Shown here: one piece after another, positions 1-8,379 of the stretch
Layout of the letters: every line of letters starts with the position of its first letter
How positions within the stretch are numbered: position 1 is the first letter of the stretch
Source of the DNA: Nocardia acididurans
Lineage (GTDB): Bacteria; Actinomycetota; Actinomycetes; Mycobacteriales; Mycobacteriaceae
Assembly (NCBI RefSeq): GCF_016741815.1
Contig: NZ_JAERRJ010000005.1
Coordinates: forward strand, 434,001 to 498,000
Direction of reading: 5' to 3'
DNA length: 64,000 nucleotides
The notes under the pieces: generated by a model
The model's database searches: none
What the model was told of the DNA's origin: nothing
The model's input: the letters and a program-made list of their open reading frames with translations, nothing else
Position numbers and translations under genes: made by a program

Positions 1-464
1 AGGATGATCGGCGCGGCGATGCCGACCTCCTGGTTGTCGCCGATGTTCACGGTCGCCGGATTGGTCGACTTCGGGCTGACGGTGGTGAAGGTGCCCTCGA
101 TCGGCACGGGCTTGTTGTCGGTGCCCACGGCGGTGCCCGACCAGGTGTAGGTGATGCCGTAGCCGAGCGGCTCGCCGGCGGTGAACTTGCTGCGGTCGGC
201 GTTGAAGTCGCCGGTGACCTGCTTGCCGTTCGGGTTGGTGAGCGCCACCTGGTCGATGCGACCGCCGGTGACGGTGACCGCGACCGCGGTGGTCGGGTTG
301 ATGTCCTGCGCCGCGTCGGCGGGCTCGAAGGTCACCTTCGCCACGGGGCCGGGCTCTTTGCCGGGGGTGCTGTCGTTGTCGGTCGCGCACGCGGCCGCCA
401 GCGCCGCTGATCCCACCAGTGCGGTCCGAATGGCCACCCGCCGGGACAATCCAGGTCTGCTCAC
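1..464 (-). CDS. L,D-transpeptidase lipoprotein, LprQ-like (partial)
   Basis: Only the N-terminal 154 residues are in the window; the rest, including the YkuD catalytic domain, lies beyond the left edge. The GTG start at 464 follows GAGGAA. The protein opens with an Arg-Arg secretion signal and a lipobox-like LAAAC, then an Ig-like domain (about residues 35-140) of the kind found in mycobacterial Ldt enzymes, with the conserved run VGIAAPIIL near the edge. It would be a surface lipoprotein making 3-3 peptidoglycan cross-links. Its place just downstream of murB on the same strand matches Rv0482-Rv0483 (lprQ, LdtE) as I remember them. The catalytic Cys cannot be checked here. Confidence 0.8.
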   Translation of the reverse strand, partial: MSRPGLSRRVAIRTALVGSAALAAACATDNDSTPGKEPGPVAKVTFEPADAAQDINPTTAVAVTVTGGRIDQVALTNPNGKQVTGDFNADRSKFTAGEPLGYGITYTWSGTAVGTDNKPVPIEGTFTTVSPKSTNPATVNIGDNQEVGIAAPII

Positions 465-528
465 TTCCTCGACCCTACTCCGGCAAACCGACTGCCCAGG
501 TCGCGGCGGGAGTGGCCCGGACCACGCG

Positions 529-1638
529 CTACAGGGCGACTCCGACGGTCACCGGCTCCGGTTCCAGCTCGATGCCGAAGCGTTCGGCAACTCCCTGGCG
601 AACCGTGCGGGCGAGGTCGGTCAGATCGACCGCGGTGGCCGCACCCCGATTGGTCAGGGCCAGCGTGTGTTTGGTGGACAGGCGGGCCGGAGCCTCGTCG
701 CCCGGGAAACCCTTGGCGAAGCCGGCCCGCTCGATCAGCCACCCCGCGGAGAACTTCACGCCGCCGTCCACGGGCCAGGTGGGGACATTCACATCCGCGC
801 CGACATGTGTGGCGATCGCCTCCCGCACCGCCGCCACCTTGCTGTCCGATACGACCGGATTGGTGAAAAACGAGCCCGCACTCCAGGTGTCGTGATCGGC
901 CGGATCCAGCACCATGCCCTTGCCCGCACGCAGCCTCAGCACCTCGGCGCGCACCTGCGCGGCCGGACGCGACTCGCCCTCCTCCGCACCGAACGCACCC
1001 GCCAGCTCCCGATACCGCAGGGGTGCACTGGAACCATCCGCACGCAGGGCGAATTCGACCGCCAGCACCACCGCGTCAGCGGAATGCTTGAGCACCGAGG
1101 TGCGGTAACCGAAACCCAGATCCTGTGGCCGCACCCAGCGGATCTCCCCCGTCCTGCGATCCAGCAAACGCACCTGACGCAATAGCTGCGCCACCTCGAC
1201 CCCGTACGCGCCGACATTCTGCACCGGCGTCGCACCCGCGGAACCCGGGATACCGGACAGGCACTCCAGCCCGCCGAACCCCTCGGCCACGGTCGCCGCG
1301 ACCACCGTGTCCCAGTCCGCGCCCGCCTCGGCGACGACCCGGCCCTCCCAGATCTCCACATCCCGGGTGGCGATGCGCACCACCACGCCCGGAAATCCCG
1401 CGTCGGCGATGAGCAGATTCGAGCCGCCCGCCACCAGCAGCACCGGAATCTCCGCCGCGTCCAGCGCGCGCACCGTCGCCACCAGCGCTTCCGTGGTCTG
1501 GCATTCCGCCACGATGGCCGGACCGCCCACCCGCAGGGTCGTCAAGGTCGCCAACGGCACCGCGTCGTGCAGCCGAGCCCCGGTCCCTGCCAGCAGGTCC
1601 CGCACGTGTTCGAACGCCACCACCCGAGAAGTACGCAC
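529..1638 (-). CDS. murB: UDP-N-acetylenolpyruvoylglucosamine reductase
   Basis: MurB is the cytoplasmic flavoenzyme that reduces UDP-GlcNAc-enolpyruvate to UDP-MurNAc in peptidoglycan synthesis. The FAD-domain hallmarks [15 protein letters not shown] and [18 protein letters not shown] are present, as is the proton-donating serine in [11 protein letters not shown]-terminal segment ending [11 protein letters not shown] closes the protein. Length is near 370 residues, normal for actinobacteria. The start is uncertain: the GTG at 1638 fits family alignment, but an in-frame ATG at 1665 is possible and would overlap the start codon of the divergent DUF2505 gene. Neither has a good ribosome binding site. 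The transpeptidase gene follows 64 bp downstream and is probably co-transcribed. Confidence 0.95.
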   Translation of the reverse strand: MRTSRVVAFEHVRDLLAGTGARLHDAVPLATLTTLRVGGPAIVAECQTTEALVATVRALDAAEIPVLLVAGGSNLLIADAGFPGVVVRIATRDVEIWEGRVVAEAGADWDTVVAATVAEGFGGLECLSGIPGSAGATPVQNVGAYGVEVAQLLRQVRLLDRRTGEIRWVRPQDLGFGYRTSVLKHSADAVVLAVEFALRADGSSAPLRYRELAGAFGAEEGESRPAAQVRAEVLRLRAGKGMVLDPADHDTWSAGSFFTNPVVSDSKVAAVREAIATHVGADVNVPTWPVDGGVKFSAGWLIERAGFAKGFPGDEAPARLSTKHTLALTNRGAATAVDLTDLARTVRQGVAERFGIELEPEPVTVGVAL

Positions 1639-1663
1639 GGCAAAGACGGTAGCGTGTCGCACC

Positions 1664-2149
1664 ATGGCGACACCTCTGGCCTTCACTGCGCACTCCACAC
1701 ATTCGATGACCGCCGTGCGCGCGGCATTCGCCAACGAGCAGTACTGGAAGGACCGCATCGAAGCGGTCGGCGGCCCCAACGCCCGCATCGACTCGCTGCG
1801 CATCGACGGTGACAACGTCCGGGTCGAGATGACCCAGACCATCCCGGCCTCCGAACTGCCCGCGCAGATCACCAACATCAAGCCCAACGGCCTGATCATC
1901 CCGCGCATCGAGACCTGGCACGGCAACGGCGGCACCGTGGAGGCCCACGTGGACGGCGCGCCCGCCAACATCAACGGCTCGCTCACCGTCAGCGGCGACG
2001 ACAAGGGCTCCAGCTTCGTGGTGGACGCCAGCATCGACGTGAAGATCCCGCTCTTCGGCAAGAAGATCGAGGCCGCCATCCAGCAGCACCTCACCGAACT
2101 GCTCGAGCGCGAAGCCGAGTTCACCGACAATTGGCTCAGTTCGCACTGA
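1664..2149 (+). CDS. DUF2505 family protein, Rv0481c-like
   Basis: This is a 161-residue protein of unknown function in the DUF2505 family, which has a START/SRPBCC-like lipid-binding fold in the literature I recall. The sequence shows the typical opening [12 protein letters not shown], the central PRIETWHG and the amphipathic C-terminal helix after PLFGKKIE. No signal peptide or membrane segment is present. The ATG at 1664 is almost on top of the divergent murB start region, so the transcript is probably leaderless or nearly so. It is followed after 31 bp by a second DUF2505 gene, suggesting tandem duplication in one operon. The function is not known. Confidence 0.85.
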   Translation: MATPLAFTAHSTHSMTAVRAAFANEQYWKDRIEAVGGPNARIDSLRIDGDNVRVEMTQTIPASELPAQITNIKPNGLIIPRIETWHGNGGTVEAHVDGAPANINGSLTVSGDDKGSSFVVDASIDVKIPLFGKKIEAAIQQHLTELLEREAEFTDNWLSSH

Positions 2150-2180
2150 CGGGAGCAATCCCGCAGTAATCTGAGCGATC

Positions 2181-2696
2181 GTGCCTCGTCGACTGGACTA
2201 TTCCGCGCGCTATCCGCTGCACACCACCAAAGAGGTGTACGCGGCCCTCATGAACCGCGACCTCTGGGACGCGCGCATCGAGGAGATGCGGAAATACTCG
2301 CCGAACGACATCATCAGCCTCGACTCCGGCGATTCCGGCATCACCGTGACCCTGCGGCACGTGCTGCCGCGCGAATCCCTGCCCGAGATGGCACAGGCCG
2401 TCATGCGCAAGGACATGATCATCACCCGCCGCGAGACCTACGGGCCGTTCGGCCCCGAGGTCACCGGTGAGTACACCGCCGAAATCCCCGGCGGCCCCGG
2501 CACGCTCGGCGGCACCATGCGCCTGTTCCCCACCGAGACCGGCTGCACCCTGCGCACCTCCTCACACGCCGAGGTGCACATCCCCTTCTTCGGCCGCAAA
2601 CTCGAACAGGTCATGCTGGTGAACCTCATCGACCTCTTCCGCGCCGAAGCGGAAGTGACGAAAACGTGGCTGGACCAGCAGAACCCCGTCGGCTGA
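2181..2696 (+). CDS. second DUF2505 family protein
   Basis: This 171-residue paralogue of the preceding gene starts at a GTG. It shows the same plan: an N-terminal strand (LDYSARYPL), the helix [15 protein letters not shown], a central VLPRESLPE, and the C-terminal [25 protein letters not shown]. The shared [IP]-F-FG-[KR]-K block ties the two proteins together. Tandem DUF2505 copies may carry different hydrophobic ligands, which is inference. The downstream methyltransferase begins about 14 bp after the stop, or overlaps it if an upstream GTG is used, so the three genes form an operon. Confidence 0.85.
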   Translation: MPRRLDYSARYPLHTTKEVYAALMNRDLWDARIEEMRKYSPNDIISLDSGDSGITVTLRHVLPRESLPEMAQAVMRKDMIITRRETYGPFGPEVTGEYTAEIPGGPGTLGGTMRLFPTETGCTLRTSSHAEVHIPFFGRKLEQVMLVNLIDLFRAEAEVTKTWLDQQNPVG

Positions 2697-2710
2697 CCCG
2701 ACGCGGAACG

Positions 2711-3484
2711 GTGGTGCCGCCCATCGGCACCATCACCCGCGGCACCACCGGCATCAACCGGCTGCGCCGCAGCGACCGCCGCCTGGCGCACGACGACGAC
2801 ATCATCACCCGGCTGCGCGCCACCCCCGACCCGCTGATCGTGGACCTCGGCTACGGCGCCAGCCCCGTCACCACCCTCGAACTCGCCGCCCGCCTGCGCA
2901 CCATCCGCCGCGACATCCGGGTCGTCGGCCTGGAAATCGACCCCGCCCGCGTGGTCCCCGGCCAGGACGGCGTCGAATTCGCCCGCGGCGGTTTCGAATT
3001 GGCGGGCCTGCGCCCGATCCTGGTGCGCGCCTTCAACGTCCTGCGCCAGTACCCGGAATCCGCTGTCCCCGAAGCCTGGTCGACCATCCTGTCCGGCCTG
3101 CAACCGGACGGGCTGCTCGTCGACGGCACCTGCGACGAGCTCGGCCGCCGCGTCGCCTACGTGATCCTCGACCGCAGCGGCCCGCTGTCGCTCACCCTCG
3201 CCTGGGACCCCTTCACCGTCGACCAGCCCTCCGACATCGCCGAACGACTACCGAAAGCCCTGATCCACCGCAACATTCCCGGCGAACCCATCCACACCCT
3301 GCTCACCGCCGCCGACCGCGCCTGGTCGCACGCCGCGCCGCTGGCCCCCTACGGACCCCGCGTCCGCTGGCGAGCCGCCTCGGACCTGTTGCGGCAGCAG
3401 GGTTTCCCACTCCGCCACTACCGCCGCCGCCTGCGCGACAACATCCTCACCGTGCCGTGGTCGGCGGTCGCACCGCTCGACTGA
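2711..3484 (+). CDS. class I SAM-dependent methyltransferase
   Basis: The protein has a Rossmann methyltransferase core. Motif I is VDLGYGASPVTT, and an acidic residue in VVGLEIDP follows as in motif II, where it would bind the ribose of SAM. The substrate cannot be told. The GTG at 2711 follows the G-rich GCGGAAC; a GTG at 2666 in the same frame would overlap the upstream DUF2505 stop, and either is plausible. The C-terminal third contains an Arg-rich stretch (RHYRRRLRDN). It is the last gene of the DUF2505 operon and converges on the gene at 3500-5020 with only about 15 bp between stops. Confidence 0.75.
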   Translation: MVPPIGTITRGTTGINRLRRSDRRLAHDDDIITRLRATPDPLIVDLGYGASPVTTLELAARLRTIRRDIRVVGLEIDPARVVPGQDGVEFARGGFELAGLRPILVRAFNVLRQYPESAVPEAWSTILSGLQPDGLLVDGTCDELGRRVAYVILDRSGPLSLTLAWDPFTVDQPSDIAERLPKALIHRNIPGEPIHTLLTAADRAWSHAAPLAPYGPRVRWRAASDLLRQQGFPLRHYRRRLRDNILTVPWSAVAPLD

Positions 3485-3499
3485 CACGCAGGTACCAGC

Positions 3500-5020
3500 T
3501 CAGCGCAGGTGCAGGCGGCGCTCGCCGAAATCGCGGATCCCGTCGATATAGCCGGTCACCGTGGCGGGAGCCACCAGGGAACGCGGGGCGAAGGGCTGAC
3601 GCCACAGGCCGCCGTGCGCGGCACCGTCGGTGAAGAGGGATTCGGGGTTGGCGGTGGCGGCGGGCGGGGCGAACAGATCGGCGACGAGTTTGGCGGCCAT
3701 CAGGGTGCGGGCCGCTTCGGGCGTGAAGACCTCGATGCCGAAGCGGGACACGGCACGGTAGGCGGCCGGTCGCCACGGTGTCTCACGCAGGTGATCGGTC
3801 CAGGTGGGTGGGGCCACCGTATACGAGACCGGGTGCCCGGCGGCGCGGGCCAGGACCGCGCGCCAGCGGGGAAGGCGTTGCGCCAGAGCGTAATCCGGAC
3901 CGGACAGGAACGGGAGATTGTCGAACAGGCCCCAGGACTCGCCCTCGGCGTCGACGATCGGGTCCGTGTAGTTGGGGCTGTAGAGCGAGCTCGGGGCGAT
4001 ACGGTGCAGGAAACCCCTTGCCGCGCCCCGGAATCCGCCCTGCGACAGGCGTTCGCGTGCGGCCGCGACCACGTCGGCGGGGACGGCGTAGCAGTCGGTG
4101 GCGGAGCCGGGAAAGGCCAGAGCCGTCGCCGGATCACGGCGCAGCAGGGCTTCGGTCAGCACATCGGCGGCGGCGGCGAGGCGCACACCGGCCGAACCGG
4201 GAGCGCTCGCGTACAGGCCCAGCGCGGGACGCGCGTCGGACTGCGCGGTAATCCACCGCACCAGCGCCGGAAAGGATCTCGCGATGTCCACGCCGGGTCC
4301 GGCCTCGGTCACCGGGAAGCGCACGGTGCCCGCACCGGCCCGGATCTGCTCGCGCAACCGACTCCAGCGCGCGCGGCCCGGCCGGTCCACGGCGAGCAAC
4401 TCCGCACCCCAGGACAGCAGTGGTTGCAGGGGACCGAGTTCCGCGCCCGCGCCGAGCAGCGTGAGCCGGAAACCGGGGAGCCGCAACCACTCCGGATGGT
4501 CGACGACCTGTCGCACCGCGGTGATGAAGCCCGGTTCCAGGATGCCGCGCTGCTGCCAGTCGTCGAGCTGGTCACGCAGTTCGCCATCGGCCAGCACCCG
4601 GCCGTGATACGGAATCTCCAAGCGCGCCACCGGCGTACCGGCCCCGGTCAGGGTCTCGGTGCCGAGTTCCACGCTGGCCGCCGCGGCGGCCACATCCACC
4701 TCGCCCAGCGCGACGACCGTGCGGCCGGCCGCGAAGCGCAGCATGGTGCGCACCGACCGCAGACCCGCGTCGGCGACACCGCGCGAAACCGTCGGGGAAC
4801 TCACCGCCAGCGCGGTCATCCCCTGGAAGACCCGGTGATAGGTGCGCCGCCAATCGCGGCTGGTCTCCACCGATTGCGCGAGATCCGCGTCGTACGGGCG
4901 CACGGCATCCGCGACGACGGCCGCCGTGACCATATCCGCGATGCGATCGGGCGGGCCGGGCGGAAAAGCCAGATCCCACACGCCATAACCAACCGACCCC
5001 ATGATCAACGACAATGCCAC
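3500..5020 (-). CDS. conserved hypothetical protein, 506 residues
   Basis: I do not recognise this protein. It is long, soluble-looking and has no signal peptide. Residues about 180-215 contain LTLLGAGAELGPLQPL followed by AELLAVDRP, which resembles a beta-alpha-beta nucleotide-binding segment, and the middle holds a repeated-looking alanine-rich helical region. A C-terminal block SLVAPATVTGYIDGIRDFGERRLHLR looks conserved in style. The start may be the GTG at 5020 or the ATG at 5002; neither has a clear ribosome binding site. Codon use matches the neighbours, so it is very likely real. Upstream on the same strand lies the AbiEi-like gene, 48 bp away. Confidence 0.7.
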   Translation of the reverse strand: MALSLIMGSVGYGVWDLAFPPGPPDRIADMVTAAVVADAVRPYDADLAQSVETSRDWRRTYHRVFQGMTALAVSSPTVSRGVADAGLRSVRTMLRFAAGRTVVALGEVDVAAAAASVELGTETLTGAGTPVARLEIPYHGRVLADGELRDQLDDWQQRGILEPGFITAVRQVVDHPEWLRLPGFRLTLLGAGAELGPLQPLLSWGAELLAVDRPGRARWSRLREQIRAGAGTVRFPVTEAGPGVDIARSFPALVRWITAQSDARPALGLYASAPGSAGVRLAAAADVLTEALLRRDPATALAFPGSATDCYAVPADVVAAARERLSQGGFRGAARGFLHRIAPSSLYSPNYTDPIVDAEGESWGLFDNLPFLSGPDYALAQRLPRWRAVLARAAGHPVSYTVAPPTWTDHLRETPWRPAAYRAVSRFGIEVFTPEAARTLMAAKLVADLFAPPAATANPESLFTDGAAHGGLWRQPFAPRSLVAPATVTGYIDGIRDFGERRLHLR

Positions 5021-5068
5021 GAATATCGGCGCGGCAAAACTCGAAAATCGGCGCAGTCAGGACCGGTG

Positions 5069-5671
5069 TCACACACGAGTCAGCGCGCGATGCAGCCGGG
5101 CGGCCGTCGGCGGCGGTAAAGCCGCACTGGCGGAACGAATTTCGGAACGCGCACAGCGGTGGATGGCGACCGCGTCGGCCACCACCTCGTCCAGTGCCGC
5201 CTGACTGATCCCGGCCTCGGCCAGATCCAGCACCGTGCGCAGCGGCGTGGTAACCAGGAAGGTGCCCGCCGACTCCACGTCGTTGCGGGCGAACGCCCGG
5301 CGCAGCACCACCAGCCGGGGCGAGAGCGGGAAACGGCCCACCCGGGCCGACATGTGCACGAAGCGCGGGCGTAGTCGGCCCAGACCGTGCAGCTCCGCGG
5401 CACTGTGATGGGACACCGCCGCCGCGCCGTCGAACCAGGCCGACCACATGGCGTACTCGTCGAGCGGGCCGTCCGGCCAATCGCCCAGCCGCAGCAGACC
5501 CACCCCCGCCCGGAGCACCGTGCCGTCCCGCAGACCATCACGGATCCGGTTCTCACATCCGGTGCGCAGCACCTGCCGGGTCGTGAAATACCCGGCGTGC
5601 CGACCGGCCAACTCCTGCAACGCCTGCCAACCCTGCTCCGGATCGGGCTCCGCCGCGGACTTCCCAGCCAT
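5069..5671 (-). CDS. AbiEi-type antitoxin-domain protein (orphan)
   Basis: The 200-residue protein fits the actinobacterial AbiEi antitoxin-domain family. It has an N-terminal winged-helix region with AGYFTTRQVLRTG (about residues 26-38), then VLRAGVGLLRLGDWP, a central SHHSAAELHGLG and TPLRTVLDLAE. In true AbiE systems AbiEi represses its operon and neutralises the nucleotidyltransferase toxin AbiEii. No AbiEii gene lies on either side, so this is an orphan, probably a DNA-binding regulator. The ATG start at 5671 faces the DUF2993 gene with 113 bp between. Confidence 0.65.
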   Translation of the reverse strand: MAGKSAAEPDPEQGWQALQELAGRHAGYFTTRQVLRTGCENRIRDGLRDGTVLRAGVGLLRLGDWPDGPLDEYAMWSAWFDGAAAVSHHSAAELHGLGRLRPRFVHMSARVGRFPLSPRLVVLRRAFARNDVESAGTFLVTTPLRTVLDLAEAGISQAALDEVVADAVAIHRCARSEIRSASAALPPPTAARLHRALTRV

Positions 5672-5784
5672 GTCACTCAGGCTACGCCGACACGCTGTGG
5701 GTTACGTCACATTCCACGGCGAGTGCCGCGACACCTCATGGGAAGCACAGAACTCACACAGAAACCTCGGGAACAATCGGCCCC

Positions 5785-6942
5785 ATGAGTTCGAAGCCCA
5801 CCGGCAACGACAATGTCGACCCGAAGACCGAGGCGCTCGGCGACGGCACCGCCGCCGACCAGCAGAATCCGGGCGTCAACGAATGGTGGCAGGAGACCGG
5901 CGAGCAGCCCACGCAGGTGCTGGGCCCGCGCGACTCCGAGCAGCCCACCACGGTGCTCGGCTCGCAGGACGCCGACCGGTCCACCGAGGTGCTCGGCTCG
6001 CAGGACACCCCGCAGCCCACCGAGGTGCTACCCGCGGGCAGCGCCGCCGCGCCGCACGGCACCGAAACGCTCGACGCGAGCCAGGCGCGCGGCCCGCAGC
6101 ACACCGAGGCCTTCAGCGCGGGCGAGGCGGCGGCGTATGCGGCCGGGGCGCAATCGGTTTCGGATCAGGGTCAACCGCCGGTCCCGCCGCCCCCGGGCAC
6201 TTCCGTTGGCGGACAGGGAGGATCGGGTTCCGTACCACGAAAACGCCGGACCGGCTTGATCATCGCCATCGTGGCGGCGCTGGTCGTGGTCGGCGGCCTG
6301 GCCGGCGGCGAGGCGTACGCCCGCAACAAGGTGTCGAACTGTATCGCCGCCGGGTTCGAGAAGCAGATGGGCTCCAAGATCGACGTCGCCTTCGGCGCGA
6401 AACCCATGCTGCTCACCATGTTCGACGGCAAGGTCGGCAAGGTGACCGTCGACAGCGACGACACCAAGTTCGGGCCCGCCCAGGACATGGTCGTGCACGC
6501 CACCTTCAACGACATCGAACTGAAAGACGGTGGCCGCCAGGGCGGCACCATCGGCAGCTCGTCGGCCGATGTCACCTGGAGCAACAACGGCATCGTGAAG
6601 ACGTTGGGCGGCTTGGTATCCGGCGCGACCTCCGATCCGAACGCCGACACCCTGAATTTCGCCGTGCTCGGCGGCATCGCCGAACTGCAGGTGAAGCCGA
6701 AGGTCGTCAACGGCAAGGTCGACGTGGAGACCATGTCGGCCTCGCTGCTCGGCTTCGGCCTGCCCACCGACCTGGTGGACGGCATCGTCGACCTGCTCTC
6801 GGAGAGCCTGCAGACCTATCCGATGGGCATGCAGCCCACCAGCGTCGAGGTCACCAAGGACGGCCTGCACATCACCCTGAAGGGCGGCCGGGCCGACCTG
6901 GACGCCCCCGCCGAAGGCCAGCAGACCGACTTCACCTGCTGA
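5785..6942 (+). CDS. DUF2993 (LmeA-family) membrane protein, Rv0479c-like
   Basis: The protein has three parts. Residues 1-150 form a hydrophilic, probably disordered cytoplasmic tail; 157-175 form one membrane helix (LIIAIVAALVVVGGLAGG) after the basic stop RKRR; 176-385 form the periplasmic DUF2993 domain. DUF2993/LmeA proteins bind phospholipids and act in envelope mannan or lipid metabolism, as known for LmeA; the exact role here is unknown. The tail holds four spaced Thr-x-Val-Leu units between residues 41 and 82. Its position next to deoC matches Rv0478-Rv0479c. The ATG at 5785 follows a weak ribosome binding site. Confidence 0.85.
   Translation: MSSKPTGNDNVDPKTEALGDGTAADQQNPGVNEWWQETGEQPTQVLGPRDSEQPTTVLGSQDADRSTEVLGSQDTPQPTEVLPAGSAAAPHGTETLDASQARGPQHTEAFSAGEAAAYAAGAQSVSDQGQPPVPPPPGTSVGGQGGSGSVPRKRRTGLIIAIVAALVVVGGLAGGEAYARNKVSNCIAAGFEKQMGSKIDVAFGAKPMLLTMFDGKVGKVTVDSDDTKFGPAQDMVVHATFNDIELKDGGRQGGTIGSSSADVTWSNNGIVKTLGGLVSGATSDPNADTLNFAVLGGIAELQVKPKVVNGKVDVETMSASLLGFGLPTDLVDGIVDLLSESLQTYPMGMQPTSVEVTKDGLHITLKGGRADLDAPAEGQQTDFTC
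5905..6030 (+). repeat. degenerate tandem repeat encoding Thr-x-Val-Leu units
   Basis: Within the DUF2993 gene, residues 41-82 contain four copies of a 12-13-residue unit with core PT-x-VLG and an acidic linker: TQVL, TTVL, TEVL, TEVL. The DNA repeats are diverged but recognisable (for example two copies of gtgctcggctcgcaggac). Confidence 0.75.
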
Positions 6943-6957
6943 GGCGTGAACGCCGAT

Positions 6958-6980
6958 GGGCCGCCCGTTCCGGGCGGCCC
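6958..6980. terminator. bidirectional hairpin between convergent genes
   Basis: GGGCCGCCCG and its complement CGGGCGGCCC pair around a TTC-type loop, followed on the plus strand by a T-containing stretch. It sits between the DUF2993 stop and the deoC stop and can end both transcripts. Confidence 0.8.
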
Positions 6981-6989
6981 ACTCCGTTT

Positions 6990-7649
6990 TCAGTCCGAGA
7001 AGCCTTGCAGGACTTCACGAGACTTCGACAGGCCCAATCGGGTTGCCCCCGCGGCGATCATCTCGCCCGCCTGCTCCGAGGTGCGGATGCCGCCGCTGGC
7101 CTTCACGCCGAGGCGGCCGCCGACGGTTTCCGCCATCAGCCGCACCGCGTGCGCGCTCGCGCCGCCCGCGGGGTGGAATCCGGTGGAGGTCTTCACGAAA
7201 TCGGCTCCGGCCTGTTCGGCGCGGCGGCACACCTCGATGATCTGCTCGTCGCTCAGCGCCGCCGATTCGATGATCACCTTGAGCAGGGCGCGATCCCCGA
7301 TCGCCTCCCGCACGGTGATGATGTCGCCGAGCACCGCGTTGTAGTCGCCCGCGCGCGCCGCGCCCACGTCGATGACCATATCCACTTCCGCCGCACCCTG
7401 ATCCACGGCCAGTCGCGCCTCCGCGCCCTTCACCAGCGAATGATGTTTGCCGGAGGGGAAACCCGTGACGGTGGCGACCACGAGACCGGGCGCACGCACC
7501 GGCAGCATGGACGGCGAGACGCAAATCGCGAACACGCCTAGCGCGCGTGCCTCGTCGATCAGCGCGTCGACATCCGAAGCGGTCGCTTCGGGCGCGAGCA
7601 GGGTGTGATCGATCATCGCCGCGACGTCACGGCGGGAAATCTCAGCCAT
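6990..7649 (-). CDS. deoC: deoxyribose-phosphate aldolase
   Basis: DeoC cleaves 2-deoxyribose-5-phosphate to glyceraldehyde-3-phosphate and acetaldehyde in deoxynucleoside salvage. The TIM-barrel signature residues are present: the Schiff-base lysine in FVKTSTGF, the proton-relay lysine in [10 protein letters not shown], the first acidic site VDMVIDVGA and LKVIIES. Starting at the ATG at 7649 gives 219 residues and aligns with the mycobacterial start; an in-frame ATG at 7667 would add six residues. Neither has a Shine-Dalgarno sequence. The gene is divergent from the GNAT gene and convergent with the DUF2993 gene. Deoxynucleoside phosphorylase genes are not nearby. Confidence 0.95.
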   Translation of the reverse strand: MAEISRRDVAAMIDHTLLAPEATASDVDALIDEARALGVFAICVSPSMLPVRAPGLVVATVTGFPSGKHHSLVKGAEARLAVDQGAAEVDMVIDVGAARAGDYNAVLGDIITVREAIGDRALLKVIIESAALSDEQIIEVCRRAEQAGADFVKTSTGFHPAGGASAHAVRLMAETVGGRLGVKASGGIRTSEQAGEMIAAGATRLGLSKSREVLQGFSD

Positions 7650-7721
7650 GAGCACCGAGTTTGGCATATCGGTGGCGAATTTCGTTGCGAGCCGCCGCCA
7701 CCGTCAGGGACACTCGATGGT

Positions 7722-8273
7722 GTGCTGATCCGTCGTGAACGTACCGGCGACGCCGCCGCGATCGACGCGGTGCACCGCAGCGCCTTCGCCGCTCAATACG
7801 CCAACGCCAACGGCCGCGCCGACGACGCGGCCCACCCCGCCGTCGAACCGGTCGAGGTGGCTCTGGTGCGGCAGCTGCGCGACAACGCCGCCTGGATGCC
7901 CACCCTCACCATGGTCGCCGAGGTCCACGACGACATCGTCGGCCACGTCTGCCTCACCCGCGCGGGCATCGGGCCCTTCCCGGTGCTGGCCCTCGGGCCC
8001 ATCGGCGTGCGCACCGACCATCAGGGCGCCGGCGTGGGCGGCGCGCTCATGCACGCCGTCCTGGGTGCGGCCGACGCGCTCGACGAGCCGCTCATCGGCC
8101 TGCTCGGCCACCTCGACTACTACCCGCGCTTCGGCTTCGTGCCCGGCATCCGCCTCGGCGTCTTCCCGGATCAACCCGACTGGACCTCCCACTTCCAGGT
8201 CCGCCCGCTCGCCGCCTACGACGCCGAGATCAAGGGCGAGTTCCGCTACGCCGATCCGTTCTACGAACTCTGA
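7722..8273 (+). CDS. GNAT family N-acetyltransferase
   Basis: The 183-residue protein has the GNAT fold with the acetyl-CoA pyrophosphate-binding loop VRTDHQGAGVGGALM (about residues 90-104) and the later YYPRFGFVPG typical of the YhbS-like group (COG3153). The substrate is unknown. The GTG at 7722 is preceded by AGGGA about eleven bases upstream. Plus-strand reading would continue toward purU after about 106 bp, so the two could be co-transcribed, but no functional link is evident. Confidence 0.85.
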   Translation: MLIRRERTGDAAAIDAVHRSAFAAQYANANGRADDAAHPAVEPVEVALVRQLRDNAAWMPTLTMVAEVHDDIVGHVCLTRAGIGPFPVLALGPIGVRTDHQGAGVGGALMHAVLGAADALDEPLIGLLGHLDYYPRFGFVPGIRLGVFPDQPDWTSHFQVRPLAAYDAEIKGEFRYADPFYEL

Positions 8274-8305
8274 GCAGGCAGCAAACGCGGGGCGACGTAA
8301 CCTCC

Positions 8306-8340
8306 CGAGCCTCGTGAGCGAAGCCCCTGGGAGGGTCCCG
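8306..8340 (+). other. small palindrome upstream of purU
   Basis: CCTCCC and GGGAGG are separated by about 22 bases containing the complementary GCTTCG/CGAAGC type core. It may fold in the purU 5' region as a weak attenuator or end the GNAT transcript. A similar GGGGCTTCGCCCC hairpin lies at about 14977-14988. The function is unknown. Confidence 0.3.
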
Positions 8341-8379
8341 GAGCGTCCGTGACCCCGCTCTCCTGGGAGAATGTCCTTC

